The notes below the pieces were generated by a model. That model saw only the letters and a program-made list of their open reading frames with translations. It had not been told where the DNA came from and ran no database searches. 64,000 bases of DNA. It comes from Chryseobacterium gregarium DSM 19109 (GTDB lineage: Bacteria > Bacteroidota > Bacteroidia > Flavobacteriales > Weeksellaceae). Both the position numbers and the translations under genes were made by a program. The stretch is taken from assembly GCF_000430845.1 (NCBI RefSeq), contig NZ_AUMU01000001.1:124001-188000 (forward strand), read 5' to 3'. Positions 18,480 through 27,158 of the stretch are shown piece after piece; position 1 is the first letter of the stretch; the number at the start of each line of letters is the position of its first letter.

Positions 18480-19289
18480 TTATTCGGTGTCATATTTCCT
18501 GATCACTTTCTGCGTAACCCCGGTACTGCTGAAGCCTCCGTCATGGAAAAGGTTCTGCATGGTTACTTTTTTAGTAAGGTCAGAGAAAAGTGTTACACAG
18601 TAGTCGGCACATTCAAGAGCCGTAGCATTCCCCAGCGGAGACATATCTTCTGCAAAGCCCAGGAAACTTCCGAAACCTTTCACACCGCTTCCGGCAGTGG
18701 TAGGCGTTGGTGACTGAGAAACGGTGTTGACCCGTACTTTTCTTTCTCCCCAGTAGTTTCCGAAGGTTCTGGCAATGCTTTCAAGATAAGCCTTGTTATC
18801 TGACATATCATTATAATCAGGAAACGTTCTCTGGGCGGCAATGTAAGAAAGCGCCAAAATACTTCCCCATTCATTCATACAGTCTTTTTCATAAGCAACA
18901 CGCATCACCTTGTGAAAAGAAACCGCTGAAATATCCCAGCCTTTTTCCAGCCAGTCGTAATTCATTTCGGTATAGGGTTTTCCTTTTCTTACGTTGATAG
19001 ACATTCCGATAGAGTGAAGAATAAAGTCGATTTTACCGAATTTAGCAACGGCAGCATCAAAAAGTTTTTCCAGATCTTCAATAGAAGTGGCATCTGCGCC
19101 GATCACTTCAGATCCTGTTTTTTCTGCTAAACCGTTAAGTTCTCCCATTCTTAATGCAATAGGAGCATTGGATAATATAAATTCAGCACCTTCTTCATGA
19201 CATCTCTCTGCAACTTTCCATGCGATTGATTGTTCATTAAGGGCTCCGAAAATAATCCCCTTTTTGCCTTTAAGTAAACCGTATGACAT
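18480..19289 (-). CDS. fabI: Enoyl-[acyl-carrier-protein] reductase (NADH), FabI type
   Basis: A 269-residue short-chain dehydrogenase that performs the last reduction of each fatty acid elongation cycle and is the target of triclosan. The divergent FabI cofactor loop GIIFGALNEQSIAW (residues 11-24) replaces the usual GxxxGxG. The catalytic set is present: Tyr149, Tyr159 and Lys166 in the Y-x6-K spacing (DYNDMSDNK). Length and the closing segment HDGGFSSTG are typical. It is a single-gene unit with its own -7 promoter motif and terminator. Confidence 0.95.
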   Translation of the reverse strand: MSYGLLKGKKGIIFGALNEQSIAWKVAERCHEEGAEFILSNAPIALRMGELNGLAEKTGSEVIGADATSIEDLEKLFDAAVAKFGKIDFILHSIGMSINVRKGKPYTEMNYDWLEKGWDISAVSFHKVMRVAYEKDCMNEWGSILALSYIAAQRTFPDYNDMSDNKAYLESIARTFGNYWGERKVRVNTVSQSPTPTTAGSGVKGFGSFLGFAEDMSPLGNATALECADYCVTLFSDLTKKVTMQNLFHDGGFSSTGVTQKVIRKYDTE

Positions 19290-19313
19290 AATTTTTTAAT
19301 GTTTATTAATTTA

Positions 19314-19321
19314 CAAATGTA
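19314..19321 (-). promoter_or_regulatory. Promoter -7 motif for fabI
   Basis: TACATTTG on the minus strand matches TAnnTTTG, ending 24 bases before the fabI start. No -33 TTG is visible at the expected distance. Confidence 0.5.
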
Positions 19322-19350
19322 GCAATATTTGTGCTGATGGCATAATAAAA

Positions 19351-19383
19351 AACGGAGCCTTTTTATATAAGGCTCCGTTTTAT
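19351..19383. terminator. Bidirectional-looking terminator after the LEA-like gene
   Basis: AACGGAGCCT (19351-19360) pairs with AGGCTCCGTT (19370-19379). The T run for the minus-strand reading comes from the A-rich 19347-19352, so it terminates the LEA-like gene before it runs into the fabI promoter. Confidence 0.8.
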
Positions 19384-19408
19384 TGAAAATATTTATATGA
19401 CTGAAATT

Positions 19409-19708
19409 TTAATTGGTCTTCTTATTCCATTCTGCTTTTACATCTTCTGATGCATCTTTGGTCTTTTCCCATGCATCATTTGCTTTATCCTTGATATTAT
19501 CCCATGCATCTGATGCATTGTTTTTCACTCTGTCAAACCAGTCTTCCTGTTGTGCCTCTTCATCATTATTCCTTTTTTCATTAATATAATCTTTCGCTCT
19601 GTCAGCCAGCTCCTCAACTTTCCATTTTGCATCGTTTGCCGTGCTTTTCAATGAATCTTCTGTATTGTTAACTGCATTTTCCGCTTTGTTGTAATCTGAA
19701 TTGTTCAT
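19409..19708 (-). CDS. Small acidic LEA-like/YtxH-like hydrophilic protein
   Basis: A protein of 99 residues with no signal peptide or membrane segment, very rich in Asn, Asp, Lys, Glu and Ala. From about residue 56 it has repeated units of the form D-A-W-D-N-I-K-D-K-A and D-A-W-E-K-T-K-D-A-S, an 11-residue-like amphipathic pattern as in LEA and apolipoprotein-like proteins. Such proteins are often stress-induced and unfolded until dried or bound to membrane; no direct function can be read from the sequence. It is a single-gene unit with its own terminator. Confidence that it is a real gene is high, but function is unknown. Confidence 0.75.
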   Translation of the reverse strand: MNNSDYNKAENAVNNTEDSLKSTANDAKWKVEELADRAKDYINEKRNNDEEAQQEDWFDRVKNNASDAWDNIKDKANDAWEKTKDASEDVKAEWNKKTN

Positions 19709-20069
19709 AACTGTAATATTTTGTTTGATTATTTTTATTGATATTTATCAACAAACAATAAGTATTCCTAAATTTTTTGCATACTGTTAAATTTTTCATA
19801 AAAGTTTTGGCTCGGAATTTCAGAGGTATTATGATTTCTTTTTAAAGCCAAAAATTGACTTTGATATCAACTATTTCACAAATTACGTACAACCCTTACT
19901 TATTGACTTTTGTGTAACAGTAAATGAATTGTAATACAATGAAGTACAAAGGTTCTGATAGACTTTAATTTTAAAATGTACCGTAGCAGTTAATGAAAAA
20001 GGATTTCAATATTGAAATCCTTTTTATCTTATGCTGATATTATATTTATTAAAAATACTATTTGAAATA
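19709..20069. other. Intergenic region between the LEA-like gene and nucleoside phosphorylase
   Basis: This stretch must hold the promoter of the LEA-like gene (read leftward), but no exact TAnnTTTG was found; TATTGTTTG on the minus strand near 19751 is one base too long. Its right end holds the palindromic terminator at 19996-20025. No credible short ORF or RNA gene was seen. Confidence 0.4.
19996..20025 (-). terminator. Palindromic terminator of the nucleoside phosphorylase gene
   Basis: AAAAAGGATTTCAAT (19996-20010) is followed at once by its exact reverse complement (20011-20025), a perfect 30-base palindrome. Read on the minus strand it gives a stem followed by T residues, 45 bases after the stop of the nucleoside phosphorylase. 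Confidence 0.8.
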
Positions 20070-20924
20070 TTATTTAATAATTCTGTCCAATACCCATGTG
20101 ATCAGCTTTTTCTCCGAACCATGGTGATTTGCCGAGAACTCGCCGCGCCTTCTGTTGGCAATGACATTGTTTACGGTAATGGCTTTATGCCCCAGCAATT
20201 TGGAAAGTGCATAAATCGCAGACGTTTCCATTTCAAAATTCGTTACGCCGAGGTCATTCAGTGTTTCCAGAAACTGGTCATCTACGGATTTCAGGCGAAG
20301 CTGCCTTCCCTGCGGTGCATAGAATCCCGGAAAGGTGGCGGTATTGCCGTGGTATTTCGCATCCTTGTATAAATCGCCCAGTTCTTCTGCCCAATCCGAA
20401 AAATAAAGCATCGGCTTAATTTTGGGGTAAGGGAATTTTTCCATGAAATTTTTTGAGAAGTCATTTTCAAATTCATAATCCGGGTAAAAATGCATAAGCC
20501 CGTCCAGTCCTACCACGTTTTGGGTCACCAGCATATTATCCACCTGAACATCAGGGTTTACACTTCCGCAGGTTCCCATCCTGAAAAGCTGCAATGCCGA
20601 ATGCTCCGTTTTAAACATTTTATTTTTAAGATCAATGTTCACCAAAGCATCCAGTTCATTCATGACAATGTCAATGTTCTCGGTGCCAATCCCTGTTGAC
20701 ATCACGGTAATCCTTTCGCCGCGCAATGTTCCCGTGTGCGTATAAAATTCCCTTTTGTTTTTCCTGATCTCCACCGTATCGAAATAGGCCGAAACTTTCG
20801 CCACACGGTCGGGGTCACCTACGAGAATAATCTTTTCAGCAATATCTTCAGGTAAAAGGTTAAGGTGGTAAACACTTCCGTCATCGTTCAGAACCAGTTC
20901 TGAAGCCGCCAGTTTATTAAGCAT
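20070..20924 (-). CDS. Nucleoside phosphorylase, uridine phosphorylase-like
   Basis: A 284-residue enzyme of the PNP/UDP family that splits nucleosides with phosphate to base and ribose-1-phosphate (salvage). Family motifs: VGDPDR (phosphate-binding, near residue 35), MSTGIGTENIDIV, LFRMGTCGSV (central glycine-rich strand) and NFEMETSAIYAL (ribose- and base-binding Glu-Met-Glu). The match is nearest to uridine phosphorylases, but purine specificity cannot be excluded by eye. I chose the ATG at 20924 (MLNKLAAS), because the 20 residues that an upstream start would add are not family-like. It is monocistronic with a palindromic terminator. Confidence 0.85.
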   Translation of the reverse strand: MLNKLAASELVLNDDGSVYHLNLLPEDIAEKIILVGDPDRVAKVSAYFDTVEIRKNKREFYTHTGTLRGERITVMSTGIGTENIDIVMNELDALVNIDLKNKMFKTEHSALQLFRMGTCGSVNPDVQVDNMLVTQNVVGLDGLMHFYPDYEFENDFSKNFMEKFPYPKIKPMLYFSDWAEELGDLYKDAKYHGNTATFPGFYAPQGRQLRLKSVDDQFLETLNDLGVTNFEMETSAIYALSKLLGHKAITVNNVIANRRRGEFSANHHGSEKKLITWVLDRIIK

Positions 20925-21183
20925 ATATTTTTTATTTGAATTAAAGGTTGTTTTAAAATCCGTCCCAAACTTCTTCACCATCATTTAAAACCATAGCCAA
21001 AAAGAAGCTGGCCGTTTGCTAATAATGAATATGATTAGGAGTTTAAAATTAGTAAAAAAAATTAACCTGAAGGCTGTTACGGCCAATGCATCGAATCCTA
21101 AAAAGCAGCAACCGGTTTTAAAAGATACCCATTATTTAATTCAAATTTAAAACTGTAGTAACATCGGATCCGCTGTCTATCGG

Positions 21184-21191
21184 TAGTTTTG
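21184..21191 (+). promoter_or_regulatory. Promoter -7 motif for the di-haem peroxidase gene
   Basis: TAGTTTTG matches TAnnTTTG and ends 13 bases before the ATG at 21205. No -33 TTG was found. Confidence 0.5.
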
Positions 21192-21204
21192 CGCAAAAAT
21201 TATC

Positions 21205-23031
21205 ATGAAATTTTACCCTTTGGCCATTGTTATTCTGTTGATAGGTTTTGCGGTGATGTCTTTCAATCCTGTTCACAAAGGGATGGAAACTGAGAATACA
21301 GTGATTAATAAAGGGCTGGCAGACTTTAAAAACAAACTGGAGCAGCTGAAATCAGATGCTCATCAGTTTTCAGAAGATCACATTTCGCTTACCGACTTAC
21401 AGCAATCCCTGAAAAATACGAGAAATTCTTTTAAAGAAATAGAATTCTATGTAGCTTATCATTACCCTGAATTTACAAAAACCCATCTTAATGCTGCTCC
21501 TTTATTCCATATTGAAGCAGCGGGAACGACGGCATATACGCTTCCCCCGGAAGGTCTGCAGGTACTGGATGAGCTTGTGTTTTCCGATGAAGCGGCAGAC
21601 CATAAAGAAGAAATCAAAACCATCACTGATTTCTTATACAACAGTTACGCGGGTTTCTATTTAAGTTCCGTTAAAAACGGATTAAGTAAAGGGAATAACA
21701 AAACCTTACCGTTGAGAATCGAGCTTATCAGAATATACAGTCTGGGCATAACGGGTTTTGATACGCCGGGCTCTTTGAATATTTCCGAAGAAGCCGCGCA
21801 TGCTTTTTCAGGAATGAATAAATACATCAATGATGATCCTTATTTTAAAAATTATAATGTTCAGAAAGCAGATACCATTTTAAAAGAGGCCATTAATTAT
21901 TTATCGAAGAATAAAGATTTTGAAACCTTTGACAGGATTGCATTTTATAAAAAATACATACAGCCTTTATACGAAGAATTCGGAAACTGGGACGGAAGAA
22001 GTGATGACCTGAAAGAATTTTCAGGATGGAATGCCGGCAATAAAAATTTTTTCAGCAGTGATTTCCTGGATCCCTATTTTTATACCCTTTTAAAAAAGGA
22101 AGATGATAATCCGGAATTGAGAAAACTGGGAAAAGAGATTTTCTTTGATCAGGGAGTCAGTGATAACGGGAAAATGAGCTGTGCCACCTGCCACCTCCCG
22201 GAAAATGCCTTTACGGATCTGAAAGCGAAATCTCCAAGCAATGTAGAAGGGAAAACCGTATTGCGGAACTCTCCGTCTCTATACAATGCCGTTTTTGCCA
22301 AGAGATTTTTCTACGATTTACGGGCTTTTTACCTGGAACAGCAGGCAGAACATGTAATCTACAATAAAGATGAATTCAATACCAGCTATGAAAGCATCAT
22401 TAAAAAATTAAAAACAAAACCTGAATACAGAAAGGCGTTTAAAAAAGCCTTTAAAAACGGGAATATCAGCAAAGAAAATTTTTCCAAAGCCTTAAGTTCT
22501 TATGTGGCCTCATTGTATTCCTATGATAGTGATTTTGACCGCTTCATGCGCAGTGAAAAAGATATTTCTTCTGATGCGAAAAAAGGTTTTAACCTGTTTA
22601 TGGGGAAAGCCAACTGCGCCACATGTCATTTTGTGCCTAATTTTTCAGGACTGGTGCCGCCGTTATTTAATGAAAATGAGTCTGAAGTTTTAGGAATTAC
22701 TGCAAAACCGGTCAGTCAGAAGCCGCTCCGGTTGGATGCAGATAAAGGAAGGCTCAACAGCCCGGTAAAAAAAGAAAATTCATGGATTTACGAGAATTCC
22801 TTTAAAACAGTGACGGTAAGAAATATTGAACTGACAAAACCGTATTTCCACAACGGCGCATTCAATACGCTGGAAGAAGTAATGGACTTCTATAATGAAG
22901 GCGGAGGGGAAGGGCTCGGCCTGCCCGTTAAAAACCAGACGCTGGCTCCGGATAAACTGAACCTGACAAAAACAGAGATCGGGCAGATCATTGCATTCCT
23001 GAACTCGCTGACCGATGTAAGCAGAAAATAA
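21205..23031 (+). CDS. Di-haem cytochrome c peroxidase/MauG family protein with long N-terminal extension
   Basis: A 608-residue exported protein with an N-terminal membrane or signal segment (5-20). The C-terminal half is a bacterial di-haem cytochrome c peroxidase/MauG unit with two haem c sites: C-A-T-C-H at 326-330 and 471-475, and the family segment VTVRNIELTKPYFHNGAF. These enzymes reduce hydrogen peroxide or make protein-radical modifications in the periplasm. Residues about 30-290 form an all-helical extension with FKEIEFYVAYHYPEF, faintly like imelysin-type domains of iron-uptake proteins; this is a guess. A PhoX-like secreted protein lies downstream but has its own promoter motif. 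Confidence 0.85.
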   Translation: MKFYPLAIVILLIGFAVMSFNPVHKGMETENTVINKGLADFKNKLEQLKSDAHQFSEDHISLTDLQQSLKNTRNSFKEIEFYVAYHYPEFTKTHLNAAPLFHIEAAGTTAYTLPPEGLQVLDELVFSDEAADHKEEIKTITDFLYNSYAGFYLSSVKNGLSKGNNKTLPLRIELIRIYSLGITGFDTPGSLNISEEAAHAFSGMNKYINDDPYFKNYNVQKADTILKEAINYLSKNKDFETFDRIAFYKKYIQPLYEEFGNWDGRSDDLKEFSGWNAGNKNFFSSDFLDPYFYTLLKKEDDNPELRKLGKEIFFDQGVSDNGKMSCATCHLPENAFTDLKAKSPSNVEGKTVLRNSPSLYNAVFAKRFFYDLRAFYLEQQAEHVIYNKDEFNTSYESIIKKLKTKPEYRKAFKKAFKNGNISKENFSKALSSYVASLYSYDSDFDRFMRSEKDISSDAKKGFNLFMGKANCATCHFVPNFSGLVPPLFNENESEVLGITAKPVSQKPLRLDADKGRLNSPVKKENSWIYENSFKTVTVRNIELTKPYFHNGAFNTLEEVMDFYNEGGGEGLGLPVKNQTLAPDKLNLTKTEIGQIIAFLNSLTDVSRK

Positions 23032-23198
23032 ATATGAATTCCGAACGCTGAATGATCGGTTCACAGCGGCTTAACCCATTCTGATTTCTTTAGAATAGAA
23101 TAAATGCGCCCCAGTTGATCAGTTTAGAAATTTCATTATTGATAAAGCAAAATTCAGTGGTCGCCATCATCCCTTAATTTAACATACGATTCATCTCC

Positions 23199-23231
23199 TT
23201 AATATTCGGTTCCCTATTAATTAATATTCGG
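23199..23231 (+). promoter_or_regulatory. Direct repeats upstream of the PhoX-like gene
   Basis: TTAATATTCGG occurs at 23199-23209 and again at 23221-23231, exactly 22 bases apart, two helical turns. A weaker third version, TTAACAGCGGG, lies at 23253-23263. This spacing of 11-base units is what tandem-binding response regulators such as PhoB use. Which regulator binds is unknown. Confidence 0.4.
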
Positions 23232-23278
23232 CAATGTTTATTTAAACTCCTATTAACAGCGGGTTCCCGGTAAAAAAA

Positions 23279-23286
23279 TAGCTTTG
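23279..23286 (+). promoter_or_regulatory. Promoter -7 motif for the PhoX-like gene
   Basis: TAGCTTTG matches TAnnTTTG, ends 26 bases before the ATG, and lies 48 bases downstream of the direct-repeat pair. Confidence 0.5.
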
Positions 23287-23312
23287 CAACGTTCAATAAA
23301 TCGAAATTTGAA

Positions 23313-25460
23313 ATGAAAAGAAAATTACTTACAGTGGCAGCGCTTGCGTTGATGACAAGCTCATTCTTGAATGCCCAGACTTTTGTTTTTAACAAGAATT
23401 CTTCATGGAAATACAATGACGGCAATACCGCGCTGGCCGCCCAGTGGAAAGATACCGATTATAATGTTTCTGCGTGGCCTCAGGGGAACGGACCTCTCGG
23501 TTATGGTGATCCGGTAACAACGACAACGGCCACAGGTCTTGTTACGGCCTATTTTGCAAAAGATTTTACGGTTAACCTGAATGATCTTTCCGCTTCTATG
23601 GAATTGGGCGTTATGAGAGATGACGGTATCGTGGTGTACCTGAACGGTGAAGAAATCGTACGGGATAATATGCCGGCCGGAACCATTGAATTTACTACAT
23701 TATCCAGTACAACGGTTGACGGTGCTGCAGAAAGTGTATACAATGTTTTTTCTATCCCGAAATCCAAATTTGTTAACGGAAACAACAGGATTTCTATCGA
23801 GCTGCACAACAGAGGCGCATCAAGTTCAGATTTAAGAATCGATGCTTACCTTAAAACAGTAGTCACTACAACAACACCGGTTCCTTGTAACGCGAACCAC
23901 ATCAGCTGTTTTACCTCTATCGTTCCGACCGCACAGACTAATAAATTACTTATTCCGGCTGAACACAAATACCAGCTGATTTTAAAAGAAGGCGATAATT
24001 ACACCGAAGGCGGAGGATTGGTAGGCGGTCAGAATGATTTCACGGCTTACGTTGCAAAAAATGCAAGCAGCACCAACGGGTATCTTTCTGTAAACCACGA
24101 AACGAATCCAGGTGGGATTACCATGGCGGAAATCAATTATAATGCTGTTACAAAGCTTTGGCAATTGTCGAGGTCAAGAGCGGTAAGCTTCTCGTCTCCG
24201 AGCCTGGTTCAGACCATAAGAAACTGTTCCGGAGGGATAACGCCTTGGGGAACGGTAGTCACTGCTGAAGAACAGACAACTTCAAGCGATGTTAACGGTG
24301 ACGGAATGAAGGATTACGGCTGGCTGGTAGAGATTGATCCTGCAACAGCCCAGGTGATATCTCAGAATGCAGACGGTTCTAAAGGGAAGCTCTGGCAGAT
24401 GGGAATTATGAACCACGAAAATGTTGTAGTGAATAATGCCGGGACGATCGCTTATTACGGTGAAGACGGCGGGACCCACATGGTATACAAATATGTGATG
24501 GATACTCCGAACAACCTTTCTTCAGGAAATCTTTATGTATTGAAGCTGGATCAGGGATTAAGCGGCGGAGATCCTGTAGCCACGACAGCAACTTGGGTTC
24601 AGGTTCCCAACAAAACAAAAGCCGACCAGAACAATACAACTTCCTTAGCGCAGTCGCTGGGCGGAACTTCTTTCAACGGGATCGAAGATGTGGACATCAG
24701 TCCGCTGGATGGTAAAATTTACTTTACCGCCAAAGGATTGAATAAAGTATACAGGCTTCAGGATAACGGAACCACAGCTTCCCAGGTAGAAACATTTGTC
24801 GGAGGACTTTCCACAAACTATTCTTTTGATACGGCTCAGGGAACAAAAACCGAAGTATGGGGAGACGGGAACGACAACCTTACCTTTGACGAACTGGGTA
24901 ACCTTTGGGTGCTTCAGGACGGTGGTAAAAACTATATCTGGGTAATTGCTCCTGATCATACGCAGGCCAACCCGAAAGTGAAACTGTTTGCTTCCATGCC
25001 TGCAGGGTCAGAACCTACAGGGCTTACTTTTACGCCGGATCATAAATTCGGATTCTTCTCGGTTCAGCATCCGGATTCTACCATTTCTACAGATGTTGAT
25101 GCCACAGGAAATACAATAGATTACAGAGGGAAGTCTGCTACGGTTGTGATTGCTCTTAAAAATAATCTAGGAACAGCAGGTTCTTTGGCTGCTATTGACA
25201 CACAGGTAGAAAATACGGTAACGGTAGCTCCGAACCCGACGTCAGGGATCGTAAAGATCAATTCACCGAAAGGACTGAAAAACATTGCTGTTACCGCCTA
25301 CAGCATCGACGGTAAAATTGTTTTCACCCAGAAATATTCAGGGACTAACAAAGCGTTGGACCTTGATTTTACGCATCAGCTTGAAGCTTCAAAAGTTTTG
25401 ATTCTAAACATCGAAGCGGAAGGAGGATTCCAGCAGACGGTAAAGCTTTTGAAAAAATAA
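23313..25460 (+). CDS. PhoX-like (DUF839) secreted protein with T9SS type A sorting domain
   Basis: A 715-residue protein. A signal peptide ends at LNAQ (22). Residues about 23-185 are a beta-sandwich beginning with a W-K-Y-N-D-G motif. The PhoX/DUF839 beta-propeller follows, with LSVNHETNPGG, CSGGITPWGTVVTAEE, MNHENVVVNNAG, YYGEDGGTHMVYKYV and EPTGLTFTPD; in PhoX such acidic and Cys residues hold the Fe/Ca active-site cluster of an alkaline phosphatase. The last 75 residues (VAPNPTSGIVKI...) are a T9SS type A sorting domain, so the protein is exported to the cell surface or medium. Phosphatase activity is inferred, and a structural role of the propeller is possible. Confidence 0.85.
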   Translation: MKRKLLTVAALALMTSSFLNAQTFVFNKNSSWKYNDGNTALAAQWKDTDYNVSAWPQGNGPLGYGDPVTTTTATGLVTAYFAKDFTVNLNDLSASMELGVMRDDGIVVYLNGEEIVRDNMPAGTIEFTTLSSTTVDGAAESVYNVFSIPKSKFVNGNNRISIELHNRGASSSDLRIDAYLKTVVTTTTPVPCNANHISCFTSIVPTAQTNKLLIPAEHKYQLILKEGDNYTEGGGLVGGQNDFTAYVAKNASSTNGYLSVNHETNPGGITMAEINYNAVTKLWQLSRSRAVSFSSPSLVQTIRNCSGGITPWGTVVTAEEQTTSSDVNGDGMKDYGWLVEIDPATAQVISQNADGSKGKLWQMGIMNHENVVVNNAGTIAYYGEDGGTHMVYKYVMDTPNNLSSGNLYVLKLDQGLSGGDPVATTATWVQVPNKTKADQNNTTSLAQSLGGTSFNGIEDVDISPLDGKIYFTAKGLNKVYRLQDNGTTASQVETFVGGLSTNYSFDTAQGTKTEVWGDGNDNLTFDELGNLWVLQDGGKNYIWVIAPDHTQANPKVKLFASMPAGSEPTGLTFTPDHKFGFFSVQHPDSTISTDVDATGNTIDYRGKSATVVIALKNNLGTAGSLAAIDTQVENTVTVAPNPTSGIVKINSPKGLKNIAVTAYSIDGKIVFTQKYSGTNKALDLDFTHQLEASKVLILNIEAEGGFQQTVKLLKK

Positions 25461-25476
25461 CGATATAATTTCCAAT

Positions 25477-25511
25477 ACTGCCGGCGACATTTTGTTGCCG
25501 GTAGTTTTTTT
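25477..25511 (+). terminator. Terminator after the PhoX-like gene, abutting the LRR gene start
   Basis: ACTGCCGGCGACA (25477-25489) pairs with TGTTGCCGGTAGT (25493-25505) with two imperfect pairs, followed by a T run. Its end is only 6 bases before the next ATG (25517). Confidence 0.75.
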
Positions 25512-25516
25512 GATGT

Positions 25517-26416
25517 ATGAAAAAACTGTTTTTTTTAATTTCCATTGCAGCTCTTTCACAGGTAAAAGCTCAGATTGATCCGATAAAATACCCGACCTAT
25601 ACCAACATTGACGAAGCATTGAAAAGCGGCAAAACCGTTTACAGCATGAGTTTAAGGGGTAAGGGAATGTTTAATCTTCCTTCTGAGATCCAGCAGCTGG
25701 ATTCTGTATTTTTCCTGAATTTAATGGAAAATAAATTTGAAAAGATGGATGAATCAATCTTTACGCTGAAAGAACTGACGATCTTAAACCTGAATGAAAA
25801 CAGCATCAAATATATCCCCGACGAAATAAGTCAACTCCGGAAACTGGAAAGTTTTTCAATAAACCTGAACAGTCTTACCAGCATCAATCCACACGTTGCT
25901 GAGCTTCAGAAGCTGAAAGTAATCCATCTCGATGCCAATAACCTGAATATTTTCCCCGAAGCATTAATGCGGATTCCAAGCCTGGAAGAGATCAACCTGC
26001 AGGGAAACCAGATCAGTTTTATTGCAAAGGACCTGGATAAGATCAGAAATTTAAAATCATTGAACCTTTCTTCCAATCAGATTAACGATATGGAAAACCT
26101 GGAATTTCCAAAATCGTTAAAATACCTTGAACTGCAGCATAATTCCATCTCAAGACTTCCTGAAAAACTGTTTCAGTGCAGGAACCTTGAGTTTTTAAAT
26201 GTAAGCAATAACAAGATCGGAGAAATTACGCCTGAAGTAAAAGGCCTGAAGAATGTGGTCAGTATGAATCTGGCAAACAATAATTTAAAAGATCTTCCAG
26301 CCGGATTTTCAAAATTAAAGAATCTTAAGACACTCATATTAACCGGAAACCCGATGGAAAAATCAACCGTTGAAAAATTAAGAGCCCTGATGCCGCAAAC
26401 GCAGATTTATTTCTAA
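25517..26416 (+). CDS. Secreted leucine-rich repeat protein
   Basis: A 299-residue protein with a signal peptide ending at VKAQ (19) and about ten leucine-rich repeats of 22-24 residues from residue 60 to the end, e.g. LTILNLNENSIKYIPDEI, LKVIHLDANNLNIFPEAL and LKTLILTGNPM. The consensus LxxLxLxxNxLxxLP is that of plant-intracellular-type bacterial LRR proteins, which mediate protein binding. There is no sorting tail or anchor, so it is probably periplasmic or secreted. A terminator hairpin ends 6 bases before its start and no promoter was found, so expression may depend on read-through from the PhoX-like gene. Confidence 0.8.
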   Translation: MKKLFFLISIAALSQVKAQIDPIKYPTYTNIDEALKSGKTVYSMSLRGKGMFNLPSEIQQLDSVFFLNLMENKFEKMDESIFTLKELTILNLNENSIKYIPDEISQLRKLESFSINLNSLTSINPHVAELQKLKVIHLDANNLNIFPEALMRIPSLEEINLQGNQISFIAKDLDKIRNLKSLNLSSNQINDMENLEFPKSLKYLELQHNSISRLPEKLFQCRNLEFLNVSNNKIGEITPEVKGLKNVVSMNLANNNLKDLPAGFSKLKNLKTLILTGNPMEKSTVEKLRALMPQTQIYF

Positions 26417-26512
26417 AATTGTTGACTCAGATATCTACCCGCAAAAGATACCAAATCTATCATTGGGTGTACAGTTTGGTTTAGCAGAAAGCTAAAGTCA
26501 GCATACGTTCTT

Positions 26513-26836
26513 TTATCCGCCGACCCTCTTGGTTTTATAGCCCATTTCTTTTAGGATATTCATGATCTTATCACGGTTATCACCCTGAATAATGATCGTT
26601 CCGTCCTTTTCAGAACCACCGATTCCCAAGGTGGTTTTTATTTTTTTAGAAATGTTTTTCAATTCTTCTTCACTGCCTTCCCAGCCTTCGACAATAGTTA
26701 CCGGCTTTCCGTTTCTGCCTTTCTTTTCAAACTTGCATACCAGCGGTTCCTGCTGCTTAAACTGCTCTTCGGGCATTTTAAAATCCTTTTCTTCATGTTC
26801 AGGAAAAAGGTTTTTCAGTTGGTCTCGTAAATCCAT
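26513..26836 (-). CDS. SUI1/eIF1-like translation factor (YciH family)
   Basis: A 107-residue protein. The second half is the SUI1 fold: GRNGKPVTIVEGW, then LGIGGSEKDGTIIIQGD and a C-terminal Gly-Tyr-x-Thr-K-R-V. Bacterial YciH homologues resemble eukaryotic eIF1 and can influence start-site fidelity; most bacteria grow without them. The first 35 residues are a charged extension. It is an isolated minus-strand gene, convergent with the LRR gene, and no hairpin is seen between them. Confidence 0.9.
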   Translation of the reverse strand: MDLRDQLKNLFPEHEEKDFKMPEEQFKQQEPLVCKFEKKGRNGKPVTIVEGWEGSEEELKNISKKIKTTLGIGGSEKDGTIIIQGDNRDKIMNILKEMGYKTKRVGG

Positions 26837-27080
26837 GCTGTAAAATTAATAAAATATTCAAGGCAAAGAAAGATAATGAACTGAGAAGACTAAAACCTGT
26901 TTAAATGAAGGCTCACCCAATTCAGGAAGAAACCAAGAACCTGTTTACACTTCAGTATCGGAAGTTTATAAAAAACGTTTTAAAACTTATATGTTCCCGC
27001 TATTTTTTAGATTAAACAGATTTAAATGAACATAAATCTGGGCAATCTAATAATCTGTAAGAAATTATCTTTTTAAAATA

Positions 27081-27128
27081 AATTTGAACAGCTCAAATCT
27101 TTTAATAAAAATTTAAGTTGTTCAAATT
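27081..27128. promoter_or_regulatory. Inverted repeat upstream of gpmI
   Basis: AATTTGAACA and TGTTCAAATT form a perfect 10-base inverted repeat with a 28-base spacer that ends 51 bases before the gpmI start. It could be a binding site for a dimeric regulator or a hairpin in a leader RNA made from the upstream -7 motif. Confidence 0.35.
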
Positions 27129-27150
27129 CTTCGATTCATTTCAAATTAAA

Positions 27151-27158
27151 TAAATTTG
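27151..27158 (+). promoter_or_regulatory. Promoter -7 motif for gpmI
   Basis: TAAATTTG matches TAnnTTTG, ending 21 bases before the gpmI ATG. A second exact copy lies at 27079-27086. Confidence 0.5.
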
